DNA of 64,000 bases. Origin: Lentzea flava. GTDB taxonomy: Bacteria > Actinomycetota > Actinomycetes > Mycobacteriales > Pseudonocardiaceae. The position numbers and the translations under genes were made by a program. The number at the start of each line of letters is the position of its first letter. Position 1 is the first letter of the stretch. Shown piece after piece: positions 1 through 7,897 of this stretch. The DNA lies in contig NZ_BMRE01000005.1 in the NCBI RefSeq assembly GCF_014648475.1, forward strand, positions 62,001 through 126,000, read 5' to 3'. The notes below the pieces were generated by a model, which ran no database searches, had not been told where the DNA came from, and saw only the letters and a program-made list of their open reading frames with translations.

Positions 1-490
1 CCACCAGCGCCGACAACGCCGCCCAGCGCCGGTCGTCCAGCGCGGTCGCCGCCGCGTCCACCCACGGCCCCAGCTCGGCCCCGCCGAACGCCCGCCCTCG
101 CCACAACCCCAGCGCCCGCGTCAGCACGCCGACCGCGTGCCCGTGCTCCCCCGCACGGACGGCCTGCTCGCCCTCGTCGGCGAGGCGGTGGAACACGTGC
201 AGATCGACCTCGGCGGGATCCACCTCCATCCGGTAGCCGACCCCGACGCTGCTGACCTGGGCGGTCCCCGCCAGCATCCGCCGCAGATCCGACACGTAGG
301 TGCGCACGTTCGACGGCGCCGAGCGCGGCGGCGCCTCACCCCACAACGTCTCCACCAGCCTGTCGGTGGAGACCATCTCGCCGGCGCGCAACAACAGCGC
401 GACCAGCACCCCCTGCCGTTTCACCCCGCCGATGGCGAGGCGCCCCTCAGCCCCGTGCACCTCCAACGGACCCAGCACGTGCAGACGCAT
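1..490 (-). CDS. SARP-family transcriptional regulator, 3' part cut off by the window
   Basis: The first 163 residues are visible; the rest lies beyond the window edge. The protein starts MRLHVLGPLEVHG and continues with a winged-helix trans_reg_C-like domain (about residues 10-90, with VALLLRAGEMVSTDRLVETL and SAPSNVRTYVSDLRRML), followed by the start of a bacterial transcriptional activator (BTAD) domain (VDLHVFHRLADEGEQA, LTRALGLWRGRAF). This is the standard N-terminal half of SARP/AfsR proteins, which bind direct heptamer repeats and usually activate secondary-metabolite genes. It lies 100 bases downstream of a second, larger SARP on the same strand. The ATG at 488-490 is chosen because the conserved fold begins immediately after it. 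Whether NB-ARC and TPR domains follow cannot be seen. Confidence 0.85.
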   Translation of the reverse strand, partial: MRLHVLGPLEVHGAEGRLAIGGVKRQGVLVALLLRAGEMVSTDRLVETLWGEAPPRSAPSNVRTYVSDLRRMLAGTAQVSSVGVGYRMEVDPAEVDLHVFHRLADEGEQAVRAGEHGHAVGVLTRALGLWRGRAFGGAELGPWVDAAATALDDRRWAALSALV

Positions 491-590
491 CCGACCCCCC
501 GGTCCCTCTCCGGCGTCACCGCTGGGTGGGGAGTCAAGCAACGCTCAGCATCGGCTCGGCCTTCGCTCGACATCGGCCGGAACATCGGCG

Positions 591-3500
591 CTAGGCGTGC
601 ACCTTCCGGGGAGCGAGCACCTGGGTCACGGGACGCAGGGCGCCCGCGCGGGTCCGGCAGCGGCTGCACAACACCGACCTGTCACCGGGCGCGGCCAGAT
701 GGGCGCGGATCTGTCCGGTCTCCGGCGCGTCGTCGTGGTAGACGGGCAGCGCCTTCTCCCACAGGTTGCGCGCCCTGTCGTGCTCGCCGAGCGCGGCGGC
801 GACGTGGGCCAGGCCCTCCCTCGCCCGCGCGAGCGCCAGCGGCAGATCGCCCTCCAGCGACACCCGCTCCGCCTCGTGGAAGCCCGCCTGCGCCTCGGCC
901 AGCCGACCGGCCGCGAGATCCGCCTCGGCCACGGCGGTGATCGCGTCGCACTCCGGTTCGTGCAGGTCCGACGACCGCGCAGCCTCCCGGGACGCGACGG
1001 CCACCGACGTCGCCTCGTCGAGGCGTCCCTGCGCCCGGTAGGTCACCGACAACCACGACAGCGCCACGACCTCCCCGCGCACGAACCCGATCGAGCGGCT
1101 CAGCCGGACCGCCCGGTCGAGCGGGTCGACCGCGAACTCGTCGCGTTCCCGGTTGTGCTCCAGCCAGCCGATGTTGATCAGCGTGATCGCCTCGCCCTCG
1201 ACCGACCCCACCCGCTGGTGGTGCACGAGAGCCTGCTCGAACAGCAACCGCGCCCTGTCGTACATGCCGAGCTGGCAGGCGACGATGCCGAGGTTGATCG
1301 CGGAGTTGACGCCGTTGTCCGCGTCGCCGAGCGTCTGCGCGACCTGACGCGCCTCCTCGAACCGCAGCGCGGACTCGGTGAGGTCACCGGCCTGCAGCAG
1401 CGAGACGCCGAGATCACGCAGCCCGCCGGCGAGCGCGGGCAGGTCGTCGAGCTCCCGGCAGATCGCGACCGACCGCTCCAGGACGTCGCGCACCTCGAGG
1501 CTGCGGCCCTGCTCCCGCAACGCGAACGCCACCGTCTGCCACGCGAGCGCGAGCCCGCGCTGGTCGCCCAGCTCACGGGCCGCCCGCACCGCCTGGTCGG
1601 CCAGCTCCAGCACGCCGGCCCGCTGCCCGATCCGCTGGAAGTACGGCACCAGCGCGCACGGCAGCTGCCACGCGTGCGTCAGCCAGCCGTGCGTCGCGGC
1701 GTGTTCGACGACCGCGACGAAGTTCCTGTGCTCGGCGCGCAGGCCGCGCAACGCCTCCTCGGCGCTGCCCGGCGCGGGTGCGGGTGAGTCGTGCGCAATC
1801 TCCGGGGTGAACCGCGGGTAGCCCATCGTGAGCGTCGCGCAGTACTTCTCGGCGAATCCGAGGTAGTGGTCGAACAACCGGTGCCGGGCCCCGCGCACCT
1901 CGTCGGGGCTCAGCTGCTCGGCCATGCCGCGGGCGCAGTCGCGCACCAGGTCGTGCAGGCAGTAGCGGCCGGAGTCGCGTTGCATCACCAGGTTCGTCTC
2001 CAGCAGCGCCTCCAGCACGTCCTCGGCGTCGGCGGGCGCCATCCCGGTCAGCGCGGCGGCCACGTACGCGTCGAAGTCGTGGCCCGGCACGAGTCCGAGC
2101 AGCCGGAACAGCCGCTGCCGCACCGGGTTGAGGTGCCGGTAGGACAACGCGATCACGCCGGAGACGCTCTGGTCCTCCATCGTGAACGTGCGGTCGCGCC
2201 TGCGCCGGTCACGCAGCTGATCGGCGAGGTCCGCCATCGTCCACTTCGGACGGCGGCGGAAGCGGGACGCGGCGATCCGCACGGCCAGCGGGAGGCCGCC
2301 GCACAACGCGACCACCGCCTCGGTCGCCTGGCGTTCGGCGTTGACGCGGTCGGCCGACGCGATCCGCCCGAACAGTTCCACGGCCCCGTCCGGTTCGAGC
2401 ACGTCCAACGGCAGCGGCACCGCGCCGGGCAGGTCGAGCAGCTGGCGTCTGCTGGTCACCAGCACGAGCGATCCCGGTCCACCCGGCAGCAACGGCCGGA
2501 CCTGCGCGGAGTCGGCGGCGTTGTCGAGCAGGACCAGCACCCGCCTGCCGGCCGTGCGTTCGCGCCAGCGGTCCCGCCGCGACGCCGGGTCGGCCGGCAT
2601 CTGGTGCGCGGGAACACCGGTCTGCCACAGCAGTGCGTCCACCGCCTCGTCCGCCGTCATCGGCCGCACGTCGTCGGTGTGACCGCGCAGGTCCACGAAG
2701 TACTGGCCGTCCGGGTAGCGGTCGAGCAGCAGATGCGCGACGTGCACGGCGAGCGCGGTCTTCCCGACGCCGCCCATGCCCTCGACGACGAGGATCGTCA
2801 GGCCGTCGGCCGCGAAGGCGAGCAACTGCGCCACCTCGGCGGCGCGGCCGGTGAAATCCGGTGTGTCGTAAGGGAGAAACGAACCGACCGGCTCGGCGGT
2901 CAGCGGTTGCGCCAGCTCACCGGCCGGCTCGGAGCGCAGCATCCGCTCGTGCAGGGCCCGCAGTTCCGGACCGGGATCCGCGCCCAGCTCCTCGGCGAGC
3001 AGCCGGCGTCCCTCCTCGTACACCGCCAGCGCGTCGCCCTGCCGTCCCGCCCGGTACAACGCCCGCATCAGCGTGGCGCGCAACGACTCCCGCAGCGGGT
3101 TCTCGGCCACGTGCCCGACGAGCTCGGCGACCAGAGCGGGGTCGTCGAGCTCGAGGCGTAATCGCGCCAGCCGTTCCACCGCCACCAGCCGCTGCTCGGC
3201 CATCGCGTCGCGGGCCGTCGTGATCGACGACGAGGCGAGCCCGTCCAGCAACGGGCCGCGCCACAACGCCAGCGCTTCGGTCAGCGCGGCGGCGGCCTCC
3301 TTCAGGCGCCCGGCTTCCGCCGCGGCGTCCGCGTCGCGCACGAGGGTGCGGAAGACGTCGGAGTCGAGGGTCTCGCCGTCGATCTGCACGCGGTAGCCGT
3401 GCGTCGTCGTGACCAGGCGCCCACCGGCCGCACCGATCACGCGGCGCACGCCCGCCGCGGCGTTGGACACCTGACGGCGCGCGGTCTGCGGAGGGTCGTC

Positions 3501-3656
3501 CCACAGCTCGTCCACGAGCCGGTCGAACGACACGACCGATCCGGCGTTGAGCAACAGCACGGCGAGCAGCTTCTGCTGCCGTTCTCCGCCGAGCTCGACA
3601 GGACTGCCCGCTCGGTGGAGTTCCAGCGGGCCGAGTATCCGATATTCAAGGACCAC
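591..3656 (-). CDS. AfsR-type regulator: SARP DNA-binding/BTAD, NB-ARC ATPase and TPR domains
   Basis: The protein has 1,021 residues. An OmpR-like winged helix and BTAD domain fill about residues 1-250 (EYRILGPLELHRAG, LLLNAGSVVSFDRLVDELW). An NB-ARC STAND ATPase follows, with Walker A GMGGVGKTALA near residue 300 and a Walker B-like VLVLLDNAAD. The C-terminal half holds TPR-like helical repeats and ends with a CSRCR motif. The layout is that of AfsR, a nucleotide-switched transcriptional activator. The frame stays open upstream, but the conserved fold begins at a GTG (3654-3656) preceded by GGGGGAG; an ATG at 3698 is the alternative. It is divergent from the Sdp-like peptide cluster, with about 200 bases between, so that cluster is its most obvious local target. 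This link is inferred. Confidence 0.88.
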   Translation of the reverse strand: MVLEYRILGPLELHRAGSPVELGGERQQKLLAVLLLNAGSVVSFDRLVDELWDDPPQTARRQVSNAAAGVRRVIGAAGGRLVTTTHGYRVQIDGETLDSDVFRTLVRDADAAAEAGRLKEAAAALTEALALWRGPLLDGLASSSITTARDAMAEQRLVAVERLARLRLELDDPALVAELVGHVAENPLRESLRATLMRALYRAGRQGDALAVYEEGRRLLAEELGADPGPELRALHERMLRSEPAGELAQPLTAEPVGSFLPYDTPDFTGRAAEVAQLLAFAADGLTILVVEGMGGVGKTALAVHVAHLLLDRYPDGQYFVDLRGHTDDVRPMTADEAVDALLWQTGVPAHQMPADPASRRDRWRERTAGRRVLVLLDNAADSAQVRPLLPGGPGSLVLVTSRRQLLDLPGAVPLPLDVLEPDGAVELFGRIASADRVNAERQATEAVVALCGGLPLAVRIAASRFRRRPKWTMADLADQLRDRRRRDRTFTMEDQSVSGVIALSYRHLNPVRQRLFRLLGLVPGHDFDAYVAAALTGMAPADAEDVLEALLETNLVMQRDSGRYCLHDLVRDCARGMAEQLSPDEVRGARHRLFDHYLGFAEKYCATLTMGYPRFTPEIAHDSPAPAPGSAEEALRGLRAEHRNFVAVVEHAATHGWLTHAWQLPCALVPYFQRIGQRAGVLELADQAVRAARELGDQRGLALAWQTVAFALREQGRSLEVRDVLERSVAICRELDDLPALAGGLRDLGVSLLQAGDLTESALRFEEARQVAQTLGDADNGVNSAINLGIVACQLGMYDRARLLFEQALVHHQRVGSVEGEAITLINIGWLEHNRERDEFAVDPLDRAVRLSRSIGFVRGEVVALSWLSVTYRAQGRLDEATSVAVASREAARSSDLHEPECDAITAVAEADLAAGRLAEAQAGFHEAERVSLEGDLPLALARAREGLAHVAAALGEHDRARNLWEKALPVYHDDAPETGQIRAHLAAPGDRSVLCSRCRTRAGALRPVTQVLAPRKVHA

Positions 3657-3776
3657 GGACTCCCCCGAATCAATGTGAAGGCCTTTTGAATACCACATCA
3701 GCGCGGAACTGAAGGATCGTTTTCGCGAAAACATTCCAACTACGCTTCGAACCCATTCAGACACGTGCAGTAAACG

Positions 3777-3853
3777 TTGACAGGGAGCGCCGGACCGGCT
3801 CTCATGTGTAACCGCCGCCACAGTTGCTGTGGCGGTCCAACGTGAAGAGGGGG
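3777..3853 (+). promoter_or_regulatory. Promoter and 5' leader hairpin of the Sdp-like peptide gene
   Basis: A perfect -35 box TTGACA lies at 3777-3782. The -10 is weak (TCTCAT at 3800-3805, 17-base spacing). Next comes a perfect 9-bp hairpin with a 3-base loop (CCGCCACAG 3815-3823, CTGTGGCGG 3827-3835) and then a strong ribosome binding site GAGGGGG (3847-3853), 8 bases before the ATG. The hairpin would sit in the mRNA leader and could control translation or transcript stability; this is inferred. Confidence 0.5.
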
Positions 3854-3861
3854 CGTTCGAA

Positions 3862-4005
3862 ATGCGGTGGTACGCCTTACTGGGAGCGCTGTCGGCGGTG
3901 TTGGCACTGGCCGCGGCGCTGCTCCTGCCCGGTTCGGACACATCGGGCCCCGGCTCGTCCGAGACCGTGCAGGCCGGCCTCGCGCCGTGCTCGACCGGAT
4001 GCTGA
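3862..4005 (+). CDS. Small Cys-containing peptide, putative Sdp-like toxin or signal precursor
   Basis: This gene of 47 codons has a good Shine-Dalgarno (GAGGGGG, 8-base spacing). The peptide begins MRWYALLGALSAVLALAAAL, a charged N-terminus and one hydrophobic helix (about residues 4-22), then a short Gly/Ser-rich segment, and it ends QAGLAPCSTGC, with Cys43 and Cys47 as the last residues apart from STG between them. The stop is 9 bases before an SdpA-like gene, which is followed by an overlapping SdpB-like gene. In Bacillus subtilis, SdpA and SdpB are needed to mature the SdpC pro-toxin into a secreted disulfide-containing peptide. By position and shape this is the likely substrate, but it is far shorter than SdpC (about 200 residues) and has no visible similarity to it. 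Codon 6 is TTA (3877-3879), a rare codon that suggests bldA-type control. The function is inferred; that it is translated is likely. Confidence 0.6.
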   Translation: MRWYALLGALSAVLALAAALLLPGSDTSGPGSSETVQAGLAPCSTGC

Positions 4006-4014
4006 GCTGGTTCG

Positions 4015-4557
4015 GTGCCCGGCGACCCTGACGACCGGACAGGCGCCGCGCAGGGTTTCGCGTTCACCTGCGCGGCGCTTTTGGTACTCACCCTCGGCAT
4101 CGCCGTCACGTATCTGCCGAAGAGTCTCGTCGGCGATTCGATCACCGCTCGCCAGGACGCCGCTAAATTGATCTGGCCGATGGCGTGGCGCTTCTACGTC
4201 AATTCCGCTGAACGCGAGTTCACCGTCGTCTATCAGCAGTCCGGCGACTCGTTCGTCCCGCTGACCCGCCCCGCCGCCGACGCCCGCTACCAGTACGGGT
4301 TGAACAGAACGTCCTACGGCGACATGGCCCGGCTGGTGTCCACCGCGCGGTCCGTCCGGCCGGACCAGTGGCGGGACTGCGACGCCGCGGACATCGCCGC
4401 GTGCACGCGCGTGATCACCGAAGCTCCGCGCACACCGATCCCCGACGGGTTCGCACCGCACGTGTGCGGCCCCGCCGTCTTCGCCGTCGAACGTCCGTCC
4501 GCCGACCGCACGACCAGGCGCGTCACCCGCGTCGCCGCCGTGGAGCTGACGTGCTGA
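4015..4557 (+). CDS. SdpA-family antimicrobial peptide system protein
   Basis: The product has 180 residues: a short N-terminus, one membrane helix (about 18-37, AALLVLTLGIAVTYL) and an exported soluble domain. The motif WPMAWRFYVNSAEREF (about 53-68) resembles the P-x-x-W-x-F-F block typical of SdpA, followed by VVYQQSG and a later block with NRTSYGDMARL. Several cysteines lie in the second half (CDAADIAAC, HVCGP, final C). SdpA is a partner of SdpB required for maturation of the SDP cannibalism toxin in Bacillus. The GTG start at 4015 lies 9 bases after the peptide stop without a strong ribosome binding site, so translational coupling is likely. The 3' end overlaps the SdpB start. Family assignment rests on motif pattern and the SdpB neighbour. 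Confidence 0.75.
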   Translation: MPGDPDDRTGAAQGFAFTCAALLVLTLGIAVTYLPKSLVGDSITARQDAAKLIWPMAWRFYVNSAEREFTVVYQQSGDSFVPLTRPAADARYQYGLNRTSYGDMARLVSTARSVRPDQWRDCDAADIAACTRVITEAPRTPIPDGFAPHVCGPAVFAVERPSADRTTRRVTRVAAVELTC

Positions 4558-5411
4558 ACCGGCTCCTGGCGGCCGACCCGCGTTCGCCACTGCTCGGCGC
4601 GGCCCGCACCCTCGTCGCCGCGGCCCAGCTGCTGACCCTGGCGTTCACCTCCGACACCGGCCTGTTCCCCGGTCTCGACGGCGCTCCCGACGGACCGCAG
4701 TGCACCGGTCTGCGCGGAACCTCCTTGTGGTGCCTGGGTTTCAACCCTTCGGTCGCACGCTGGATCGCGATCGCGGTGCTTGTCGCCGTGGCCGTCGGCT
4801 ATCGGCCTCGATGGACGTGCGTGCCGCACTGGTACGTGGCGTTCAGCTTCAGCGCCGCGCTGATCGCGTCGAACGGCGGCGAGCACATCAGCAAGATCCT
4901 CGCCCTGCTCCTGATCCCGGTGCTGCTGGGCGACGACCGCCGGTGGCACTGGACCAGCCCGGCCACCCGGATGCCCCCGAGGTGGCACGGCGCGGCGGCC
5001 GCCGCCCACCTGGCGATCCGGATCCAGGTCGCCGTCGTCTACGGCGAGGCGGTGTGGTTCAAGCTGCGCGAACCGGAGTGGCGCACCGGCGAGGCGATGC
5101 ACTACGCGATGCAGGACGCCTACTTCGGCGCCAGACCCGCACTGGCCGGGCTCGTCAACGGCCTGGGCCCGCTGATGACGTGGGGCACGCTCGTCTTCGA
5201 GGCGTTCCTGGCGGTGTCGGCGTTCTGCGTCGTCCGCGTCCGGCGGTGGGCGGTGCTCGCGGGCGCCGCCCTCCACGTCGGCATCATGGTCGTACTGGGC
5301 CTGATCGGCTTCGGACTGGTGATGGTCGCCCTGCTGCTCGCCTCCGCGAGCCGCACCGGCGTCAGGCCAGACCGATCTGCCGGAAGATCTCAGGTCACAT
5401 CGCTTGCGTAG
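4551..5411 (+). CDS. SdpB-family (HTTM-like) integral membrane protein
   Basis: The product has 286 residues and about six to eight hydrophobic segments (for example WIAIAVLVAVAVGY, FSFSAALIAS, LALLLIPVLLG, VGIMVVLGLIGFGLVMVALLLAS). Conserved-looking features include ISKILALLLIP and the cluster VVYGEAVWFKLREPEWRTGEAM. These match the SdpB/HTTM class, distantly related to vitamin K-dependent gamma-carboxylase membrane domains. SdpB works with SdpA to mature or export the SDP peptide. The GTG at 4551 overlaps the SdpA stop by 7 bases (GTGCTGA), which indicates tight coupling. The 3' end overlaps a convergent WYL regulator gene by 22 bases. No obvious SdpI-like immunity gene is present nearby. 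Confidence 0.78.
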   Translation: MLNRLLAADPRSPLLGAARTLVAAAQLLTLAFTSDTGLFPGLDGAPDGPQCTGLRGTSLWCLGFNPSVARWIAIAVLVAVAVGYRPRWTCVPHWYVAFSFSAALIASNGGEHISKILALLLIPVLLGDDRRWHWTSPATRMPPRWHGAAAAAHLAIRIQVAVVYGEAVWFKLREPEWRTGEAMHYAMQDAYFGARPALAGLVNGLGPLMTWGTLVFEAFLAVSAFCVVRVRRWAVLAGAALHVGIMVVLGLIGFGLVMVALLLASASRTGVRPDRSAGRSQVTSLA

Positions 5412-6367
5412 CGTGCGGCGAGTGCCGCTGCACGGTCTCGGACGGCCACGCGCAACCATTGCGGCGCAAGCACTTCCGCATTCGCCGCAAGCTGCCAGAC
5501 CGCCCATTCGGCGTGCCGCGAGTCCTGGAAGGTCACCTCCAGCCGCAGCCGGCCGTCCGCGTCGGTCCGCTCGGCCAGGACCGCCAGCGCGGTGGTCACC
5601 AGGTCCTCGCGCCGCGCCGGATCCAGCCGCAGCACCACCGCGACCTGGTCACCGCCGCTGCGGAACCGCGCACTGCGTTCCTGCCAGGCCAGGTCCAGAT
5701 CGACCCGGTCCGGCCGCTGCGCGGGTTCGTCGAGCTCCTCGGCGGCGACGATCCTCGACAACCGGTAAGTCCGGTCCTCCCCCTCCCTGGCGGCCAGCAG
5801 GTATCCCTGTTCGCGCACCGTGACCAGCCCGATCGGGTCGACCGTGCGCCACTTCGGCGCCTGCCCGGCGGCCGCGTAGCGGATCCGCACCTTGTGGCCC
5901 GCGAACACAGCGCGCCGCACCTCGGCCACAACGGCGTCGGGCACCTCGTCCGGAATCCGCCTGCGCGCGAGGAGATCGGTGTCCGGATCGATGAGCAGTC
6001 GTTCGGCAGCACCGGCCGCCGTGGCCCGGTAGCTCTCCGGCAACGCGTCGACCACCTTGCGCATGGCCGAGGCGAGCGCCGTACCGAGACCGAACGCCTG
6101 CGCACCCCGCCGAGACCCGGCAACCAGCAGCGCGAGCGCCTCGTCGTGGTTCAGCCCGGTGAGCTCGGTCTGAAAACCGGGCAACAACGCGAACCCGCCG
6201 TGCCGACCGCGCTCGGCGTAAACCGGCACCCCGGCCGCCGACAACGCATCGATGTCCCGCAACACGGTGCGGGTCGACACCTCGAGCTCGCGAGCGAGCG
6301 CCGTCGCCGACAGCCGACCGTGCCGGCGCAACAGCAACACGAGCGACACCAACCGATCGGCACGCAT
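5390..6367 (-). CDS. HTH/WYL-domain transcriptional regulator (DeoR-like/YafY type)
   Basis: The product has 325 residues. Residues 1-60 are an HTH_11 winged helix (MRADRLVSLVLLLRRHGRL, LEVSTRTVLRDIDALS). A WYL ligand-sensing domain lies around residues 140-225, containing VRIRYAA, WRTVDPIGLVTVREQGYLLAA and RTYRLSRIVAAEEL, followed by the WCX C-terminal extension. The protein is full length. Its ATG sits 6 bases after a TAGAGT box, so it probably has a leaderless mRNA. It is divergent from the NTF2-like gene at 6428, a very common arrangement in which the WYL regulator controls its neighbour. It also converges with the SdpB-like gene, so it could read antisense into it. Confidence 0.9.
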   Translation of the reverse strand: MRADRLVSLVLLLRRHGRLSATALARELEVSTRTVLRDIDALSAAGVPVYAERGRHGGFALLPGFQTELTGLNHDEALALLVAGSRRGAQAFGLGTALASAMRKVVDALPESYRATAAGAAERLLIDPDTDLLARRRIPDEVPDAVVAEVRRAVFAGHKVRIRYAAAGQAPKWRTVDPIGLVTVREQGYLLAAREGEDRTYRLSRIVAAEELDEPAQRPDRVDLDLAWQERSARFRSGGDQVAVVLRLDPARREDLVTTALAVLAERTDADGRLRLEVTFQDSRHAEWAVWQLAANAEVLAPQWLRVAVRDRAAALAARYASDVT

Positions 6368-6379
6368 TCCCGAACTCTA
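6368..6379 (-). promoter_or_regulatory. Leaderless promoter of the WYL regulator gene
   Basis: TAGAGT (minus strand, 6379 to 6374) lies six bases before the ATG. The transcript start would fall at or next to the start codon. Confidence 0.5.
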
Positions 6380-6427
6380 CGAAATACACGACACAAGGTG
6401 ACGTGATTCGTTGGCAGGCTCCTCCGC

Positions 6428-6790
6428 ATGACGAACATTCCTGTGGCCACCGAACCGAACGACCTGAGCAGGTTCTTCATCGAACGCGGCAAGGCGGGCG
6501 ACGTGGACGGCCTGGTGGCGCTGTACGAACCGGACGCGGTGCTGGCGTTCCCGCCGGGCACCATCGCGACCGGACACGCCGAAATCCGCAAGGTCTACGA
6601 GGGTTTCGTGGCAGCCGCCCCGGACCTGGTGCCCGGCAGGCAGCACCCCGCCCTGGTCTGCGGCGACCTGGCGCTCACCGCCACCACGCTGGCCACCGGC
6701 GAGATGACGGTCGAGATCGCACGACGTCAGCCGGACGGGTCATGGTTGTGGGTCGTTGACCAGCCGATGCTGGTGCCGCTCCTACCGTAG
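6428..6790 (+). CDS. NTF2-like (SnoaL/SgcJ-type) protein
   Basis: The product has 120 residues. It fits the small alpha+beta cone of SnoaL-like/DUF4440 proteins: FFIERGKAGDVDGLVALYEPDAVLAFPP at the N-terminus (helix plus first strand; written here only as the landmark FIERGKAGDVDGL), GTIATGHAEIRKVYEGF, and a closing strand with QPDGSWLWVVDQP. Such proteins bind small hydrophobic molecules or act as ketosteroid-isomerase-like enzymes; the actual role is unknown. It is divergent from the WYL regulator with 60 bases between, and 20 bases upstream of a DUF488 gene on the same strand. Confidence 0.8.
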   Translation: MTNIPVATEPNDLSRFFIERGKAGDVDGLVALYEPDAVLAFPPGTIATGHAEIRKVYEGFVAAAPDLVPGRQHPALVCGDLALTATTLATGEMTVEIARRQPDGSWLWVVDQPMLVPLLP

Positions 6791-6810
6791 AGCTCCTGGA
6801 GGTGGCGGCT

Positions 6811-7305
6811 GTGAAACGCACTGCGACGAAACGGATCGCGACGATCGGCGTCTACGGCTTCACGGCCGCCACCTTCATCTCGACGCTCACCGGCGCCGGC
6901 GTGGAGATGCTGGTCGATCTCCGGCAACGTCGTGGCGTTCGGGGGCACGAGTACGCGTGGGCCAACTCGGCGCAGCTGCAAGGGCTGCTGGCCTCTGCCG
7001 GCATCGGGTACCGGCACGTGAAGGAGCTTGCGCCCACCACGGAGATGAGGCAGCTGCAGTACCAGGAGGATGATCGGCAGGGGGTGGGCAAACGGTCTCG
7101 GGTCGCGTTGGCGCCGGCTTTCGCTTCGCGGTACACCCAGGAGGTTTTGGCGCCGTTCGACCTTGGTGAGCTGGTGAGGGCGCTTCCCGGGTTTTCGGCG
7201 TTGTTTTGTGTGGAGCGGGATGCGGAGGCTTGTCATCGGTCGCTTGTGGCTGGACGGTTGCGTGACGAGTACGGGTTGTCGGTGACTGATCTTCGGCCTG
7301 AGTGA
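6811..7305 (+). CDS. DUF488 family protein
   Basis: The product has 164 residues. It shows the DUF488 signature: an N-terminal TIGVYGFTAATFISTL segment, VEMLVDLRQRRGVRG, YRHVKELAPT, and the C-terminal cysteine motif DAEACHRSLVAGRL. DUF488 proteins are widespread; their biochemical function is not established. The start is set at GTG 6811, because GGAGG at 6798-6802 is spaced 8 bases from it; a GTG at 6802 overlaps that site and is less likely. It follows the NTF2-like gene closely and may be cotranscribed. Codon use in its last third is less G/C-biased than in its neighbours (several TTG and GTT codons). Confidence 0.85.
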   Translation: MKRTATKRIATIGVYGFTAATFISTLTGAGVEMLVDLRQRRGVRGHEYAWANSAQLQGLLASAGIGYRHVKELAPTTEMRQLQYQEDDRQGVGKRSRVALAPAFASRYTQEVLAPFDLGELVRALPGFSALFCVERDAEACHRSLVAGRLRDEYGLSVTDLRPE

Positions 7306-7897
7306 GCTTGCCGGAGGGGTCCGGTAGTGCGGGTTCCGTCGCCTTGCTTAGTTGGTTGCGTTGGGTGTTGACGAGCGGGGTCATTTCATCGCCGCTTCGC
7401 GACGATTGCGATTGGGGCTTGACTTCGGGGCCCTTGCGAGGCGCAGATCGGCCTTCAAAAGCCGGGCATGTAAAGCGCCCGGCCGATCCGAACACGGTAG
7501 CACCTCGCACCCAAAGTCAAGCCCCAATCGCGAGCGTGCGTGGTTGCGTTAGGCGGTCGGGTTCCGGAAATTACCGCTTGAACGGCGTGGCATCGGGTGC
7601 TGTCCGGCTCGCTTCGCATCGCGGTTTCGGGGGCTTTGCCTTTCGCAATGATTGACAGTGGGCGGTTTAGGCCTCATCAGCGCCTTGCATGTGCCAGCGC
7701 CACGGTCTCGTCCAGTCCCTTGCCTGCGCCGGTGCCCCGCCCCCGTCTGGACTATTGCCGCTTCGTCAGGGTGATCGCCCTTGTCCCCGCTTTCCGACCC
7801 TGGCCGGGTTTGGGCATGGCTGTGCCACGGCCGTGGTGGTGCTGCACGGCCGTGGCGGTGGAGGCGGTGATGGGCCGCTCGCGTTCCCCGGTCGGAG
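7306..7897. other. Gene-free stretch with a palindromic repeat element
   Basis: About 590 bases without a credible gene; open frames here lack ribosome binding sites and family motifs. The notable content is the palindromic element at 7397-7531 (separate entry). From about 7540 to 7897 I see nothing I can name. Confidence 0.6.
7397..7531. repeat. Palindromic repeat element, copy 1 (left of the HNH gene)
   Basis: A perfect 18-bp inverted repeat (GCGATTGGGGCTTGACTT at 7408-7425; its reverse complement at 7514-7531) encloses about 90 bases that include a smaller hairpin (GCCGGGC 7461-7467, GCCCGGC 7477-7483). Bases 7397-7467 recur in opposite orientation at 9191-9260 with roughly 88% identity by eye. 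The two copies bracket the DUF222/HNH gene. Confidence 0.7.

Noticed and set aside
1791..3161. Long open frame on the plus strand inside the AfsR-type gene
   Set aside because: It is the antisense shadow of high-GC coding DNA: no family motifs, no ribosome binding site, and arginine- and glutamine-heavy composition.
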